Shown here: positions 7,486 to 9,454 of the stretch, piece by piece
Position numbering within the stretch: the stretch's first letter is position 1
How the letters are laid out: the number at the start of each line of letters is the position of its first letter
Assembly: GCA_965661115.1 (NCBI GenBank)
Contig: CBFICO010000096.1
Location: 1 to 9,454, forward strand
DNA: 9,454 bases
Reading direction: 5' to 3'
From: UBA6770 sp965661115
GTDB lineage: Bacteria > Bacteroidota > Bacteroidia > Flavobacteriales_G > Salibacteraceae
Program-made: the position numbers and the translations under genes
The notes under the pieces: model-generated
Database searches by the model: none
What the model was told of the DNA's origin: nothing
The model's input: the letters and a program-made list of their open reading frames with translations, nothing else

Positions 7486-7500
7486 AATTCTGGCAGAATT
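7486..7500. promoter_or_regulatory. 15-bp perfect palindrome, candidate operator/activator site
   Basis: AATTCTG-G-CAGAATT is a perfect 7-bp inverted repeat around one central base, lying 3 bases upstream of the candidate -24 element of htpG. Its placement suggests binding of a dimeric regulator. Which regulator is unknown. Confidence 0.4.
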
Positions 7501-7503
7501 TAT

Positions 7504-7534
7504 CTGACAAACTGACAATCGTACTTTATCGTAC
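7504..7534. repeat. Paired direct repeats in the htpG/secreted-protein divergent spacer
   Basis: CTGACAA occurs at 7504-7510 and 7512-7518 (8-base period). ATCGTAC occurs at 7518-7524 and 7528-7534 (10-base period). On the htpG strand the first pair reads TTGTCAG twice, upstream of the palindrome and the candidate -24/-12 element. They are plausible regulator sites for htpG or for the divergent gene. No binding protein can be named. Confidence 0.5.
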
Positions 7535-7599
7535 CATAAGCATAATTACGAGGTGTGTAAACAATTGAATTTGCACAACTACTTAAAAATAGAATTACT

Positions 7600-8375
7600 A
7601 TGCTTAAAGGGGTTAGACAAATCAAATTACTGCTTTTGGTTGGGACTATTATGTGCTTTGTTGCAGTTGTGATGGCTCAAATAGCTTAAGACAAATTAAA
7701 TCCTAATTGGAATAACTTTAGCGATTGGACACGTTCTGCACCAACTTTTGATGTAAATCAGAATACGGTTCTTCTTCATAACTCAACTGTAAGCGGGACC
7801 GATATAGTTATTAAGAAGAATGTTATGCTTACCATTAGTTCAGGTGTTACTTTAACAACTAACAAAAAGATTACCATAGAAAAAGACGGGACGTTGTACA
7901 TTCTTGGAAGCGTTGTCGGGTCAAACTCTAGTGATGAGTTTAAAATTGAAGAAAAAGGGGATTTAATTATAACCAGCGTCGAAAGTATGGATTGGGAAGG
8001 AAAGGCACCTTTCGAAACTAAGTCTGATGCAGATATTGACGGAGTTATAAGAATAGGTGATGATTTTACTTTAAAAGAAAAGGTAGATATTATTGGTAAT
8101 GGAAGAATAGATGTTGAAGGTAGTTTTGATAATGAGAAGTCTTCTTCTTCAATATTCGGTTGTACTTTAACAGGTAGTGGTTGTTGTGGTTGTGGAGATT
8201 GCTGTTTGGGTTCTGCTGCCGTTGGACCATTGCCAGTAACCTTGGTTGACTTTGTTGCAAAATTGATGGATGAAAGTGTGAAACTTGAATGGAAAACAGC
8301 TTCAGAATTGAATAACGATTATTTGTAATCGAACGCAATCAAGAAGGTACTTGGAAAGCTATTGGTGAGGTTCAA
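7600..8375 (+). pseudogene. Decayed T9SS-type secreted protein gene (in-frame stop, frameshift, 3' truncation)
   Basis: The ATG at 7600 opens a clear signal peptide: MLKGVRQIK, hydrophobic core LLLLVGTIMCFVAVV, then MAQ. An in-frame TAA at 7687-7689 follows two codons later. The same frame continues open from 7690 to 8325 with DKLNPNWNNFSDWTRSAPTF and many short alternating beta-type strands (IVIKKNVMLTISSGVTL, KITIEKDGTLYILG, VDIIGNGRIDVEGSF). A Cys-rich patch (CTLTGSGCCGCGDCCLG) and the T9SS-associated module LPVTLVDFVAKL...LEWKTASELNNDY come next. At 8323-8325 one T seems lost. The next frame continues the module as VIERNQEGTWKAIGEVQ (8325-8375), after which similarity ends. The rest of the module and any C-terminal sorting domain are absent. 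The uninterrupted piece starting at ATG 7825 (to 8328) would lack a signal peptide and is unlikely to be a functional gene. The original function is unknown, probably a surface or extracellular protein. Confidence 0.8.
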
Positions 8376-8406
8376 GTTCAATACGTAGTTTCGTGTTCAA
8401 ATCGTA

Positions 8407-9138
8407 ATGAATATGAAACGTCTCCTACTTCTCAGTAATTCATCAATTCCTTCAGAGCCATATTTTAATTGGGGTAAACCCTTTTTACAAGAGTTTTTAG
8501 GTCCGGAAAAAACTACTGTTTTGTTTATTCCTTATGCTGGGGTGTCCATTTCTTACGATGATTATACAAAAACTGTAAAAGATGTGTACAATAGCTTAGG
8601 TCACGAAATTGTGGGGATTCATACGTTTGATAATCCAATAGAAGCAATTAATCAATGTGATGCTTTGGCTGTTGGTGGTGGTAATACTTTTCGATTGTTC
8701 CAACAGTTACATAAACTCAATTTAATCGAGGCTATTAATCAACGTATAGAAAACGGAATGCCCTACATGGGTTGGAGTGCTGGAAGTAATACCGCCTGTC
8801 CTTTTTTGTACACCACTAATGATATGCCTATTGTTCAGCCTGAAAGCTTTAAAGGGTTGGGGCAGTTGCCATTTCAACTGAACGTACATTATAGCAACGC
8901 GACGATTCCTGGACACGGAGGAGAAAGTAGAGATATGCGTTTGAAAGAATTTAAAGTACTACATCCAGATACTCCTTTAATTGGTTTGCGAGAGTGTTCA
9001 CTAATTGAAGTAAAAGGAGATAAGTTCTTTTTGAAGGGTAGGGGTAATACTATGAAATTGTTTGGCACCGGAGATGACTTTCAGGAAATTCCTGAAGGGG
9101 AGTTTGCGCTAGAAGACCTTGATTTCGACGGGCACTAA
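8407..9138 (+). CDS. pepE: Dipeptidase E (peptidase family S51)
   Basis: This 243-residue cytosolic serine peptidase is expected to cleave N-terminal-Asp dipeptides (Asp-Xaa), as E. coli PepE does. The class-I glutamine-amidotransferase-like fold is recognisable from the start KRLLLLSNSSIP, the FIPYAGVSISYDDYT segment and ALAVGGGNTFRLF. The nucleophile elbow MGWSAGSNTACP holds Ser124. NDMPIVQP supplies Asp139 and NVHYSNA supplies His161. These three sit exactly four positions later than Ser120, Asp135 and His157 of E. coli PepE as I recall that sequence, so the catalytic triad is intact. The length is slightly above the E. coli enzyme (229), with an acidic C-terminal extension. ATG codons at 8407 and 8413 are both possible starts and differ by two residues. 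It begins within the debris of the upstream pseudogene. Confidence 0.95.
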   Translation: MNMKRLLLLSNSSIPSEPYFNWGKPFLQEFLGPEKTTVLFIPYAGVSISYDDYTKTVKDVYNSLGHEIVGIHTFDNPIEAINQCDALAVGGGNTFRLFQQLHKLNLIEAINQRIENGMPYMGWSAGSNTACPFLYTTNDMPIVQPESFKGLGQLPFQLNVHYSNATIPGHGGESRDMRLKEFKVLHPDTPLIGLRECSLIEVKGDKFFLKGRGNTMKLFGTGDDFQEIPEGEFALEDLDFDGH

Positions 9139-9149
9139 ATACTTGGTTT

Positions 9150-9172
9150 TCCCAGCCTGCGGTAGGCAGGGA
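9150..9172. repeat. REP-like GC-rich hairpin downstream of pepE
   Basis: TCCC-A-GCCT / loop GCGGT / AGGC-A-GGGA forms an 8-bp stem with a single A-A mismatch, beginning 12 bases after the pepE stop. It is much more GC-rich than its surroundings and resembles palindromic intergenic elements seen in Bacteroidota. There is no T run on either exit side, so it is not a textbook Rho-independent terminator. It may still stabilise or end the pepE transcript. Confidence 0.6.
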
Positions 9173-9185
9173 TACAATCTCATTC

Positions 9186-9197
9186 CGATTATAATCG
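9186..9197. repeat. 12-bp perfect palindrome CGATTATAATCG
   Basis: A perfect 12-bp palindrome lies 14 bases after the GC-rich hairpin, in the spacer between pepE and the convergent partial gene. It could be part of the same intergenic element or a separate small stem. No function is assigned. Confidence 0.5.
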
Positions 9198-9245
9198 AAT
9201 CGAAATCACTTAAACTGACATTACTTTTCTAGGATAGTGAACTAT

Positions 9246-9454
9246 TTAGTTTGCTTTTGTGGGGTCTCTAGTTTCGTATTGCCAAATGTATGGTCCAACA
9301 GATTCTCCATTTTTAAAGTAATAGGTTCCACCCCAATCATATTTGATTTGCTTATACTCTGAACCTACTTGTTCTTTTACTACAATTCTCTTGGTTATTT
9401 TTTTACGGTCTTTTTGTTCGGTTGATTCTGTAACGCCTTCAGGGTACGCTTTTC
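9246..9454 (-). CDS. C-terminal part of an unidentified protein (runs off the window)
   Basis: A minus-strand frame stays open from the window edge to a TAA at 9246-9248, giving the last 68 residues of a protein whose start lies beyond 9454. It begins KAYPEGVTESTEQKDRKK, continues with ITKRIVVKEQVGSEYKQIKY, and contains DWGGTYYFKNGESVGPYIW before ending DPTKAN. It is charged and beta-prone, with no membrane segment in this part. The WGGTYYFKNG segment, rich in aromatics, looks like a conserved strand pair, but I do not recognise the family. Coding is supported by typical amino-acid composition and a normal stop, convergent with pepE. Confidence 0.75.
   Translation of the reverse strand, partial: KAYPEGVTESTEQKDRKKITKRIVVKEQVGSEYKQIKYDWGGTYYFKNGESVGPYIWQYETRDPTKAN

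Noticed and set aside
8090..8338. Minus-strand 82-codon ORF opposite the decayed secreted-protein gene
   Set aside because: It is rich in His, Asn and Gln from reversed AT-rich codons, with no motif. The plus-strand frame carries the recognisable module.
8362..8393. Possible Bacteroidota-type housekeeping promoter before pepE (TTG at 8362-8364, TAGTTTCG at 8386-8393)
   Set aside because: The -7 element has a mismatch to TAnnTTTG and such short motifs are frequent in AT-rich DNA, so it is too weak to annotate.
8722..8916. Minus-strand 64-codon ORF inside pepE
   Set aside because: It is antisense to the catalytic core of pepE, so it is a shadow.

Overview
The window looks like a chromosomal segment of a Bacteroidota bacterium, probably Flavobacteriia or a close relative. 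It is AT-rich. None of the starts examined has a clear Shine-Dalgarno sequence. HtpG has the glycine/methionine-rich insertion near its C-terminus that I associate with this phylum. The broken secreted-protein gene ends in the 'LPVTLVDF...LEWKTASELNND' module typical of proteins exported by the type IX secretion system (T9SS). Taxonomy is inferred from these protein signatures and no species is claimed.

Layout. Positions 1-2672 carry two plus-strand genes: a large multi-pass membrane protein with a patatin-like lipid acyl hydrolase domain, then a small TPR protein. From 2780 to 7417 there is a minus-strand block read in the order htpG, lemA, a soluble TPM-domain protein, a membrane/secreted TPM-domain protein (YgcG-like), and a DjlA-like TerB/J-domain co-chaperone. 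The lemA-TPM-TPM trio is almost gap-free (6 and 3 bases) and is probably one transcription unit. The gaps on either side of the trio (htpG-lemA and TPM-djlA) and the TPR/djlA convergent gap hold short tandem repeats. A 182-base divergent spacer (7418-7599) carries a candidate sigma-54-like -24/-12 promoter with upstream palindrome and direct repeats facing htpG. To its right, on the plus strand, lies a decayed T9SS-type secreted protein gene with an in-frame stop just after its signal peptide, a one-base frameshift, and loss of its 3' end. It is followed closely by intact pepE (dipeptidase E). After a palindrome-containing spacer, the window ends in the C-terminal part of an unidentified minus-strand gene.

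Function. The minus-strand block has a protein-quality-control and envelope flavour: Hsp90 chaperone, J-domain membrane co-chaperone, LemA lipoprotein and TPM proteins. A joint role is inference only. I see no mobile element, CRISPR array, RNA gene or defence/biosynthetic cluster, and no convincing undescribed multi-gene system. The items most worth checking are the htpG promoter region, the decaying T9SS gene, the polytopic patatin protein, and the related intergenic repeat elements.
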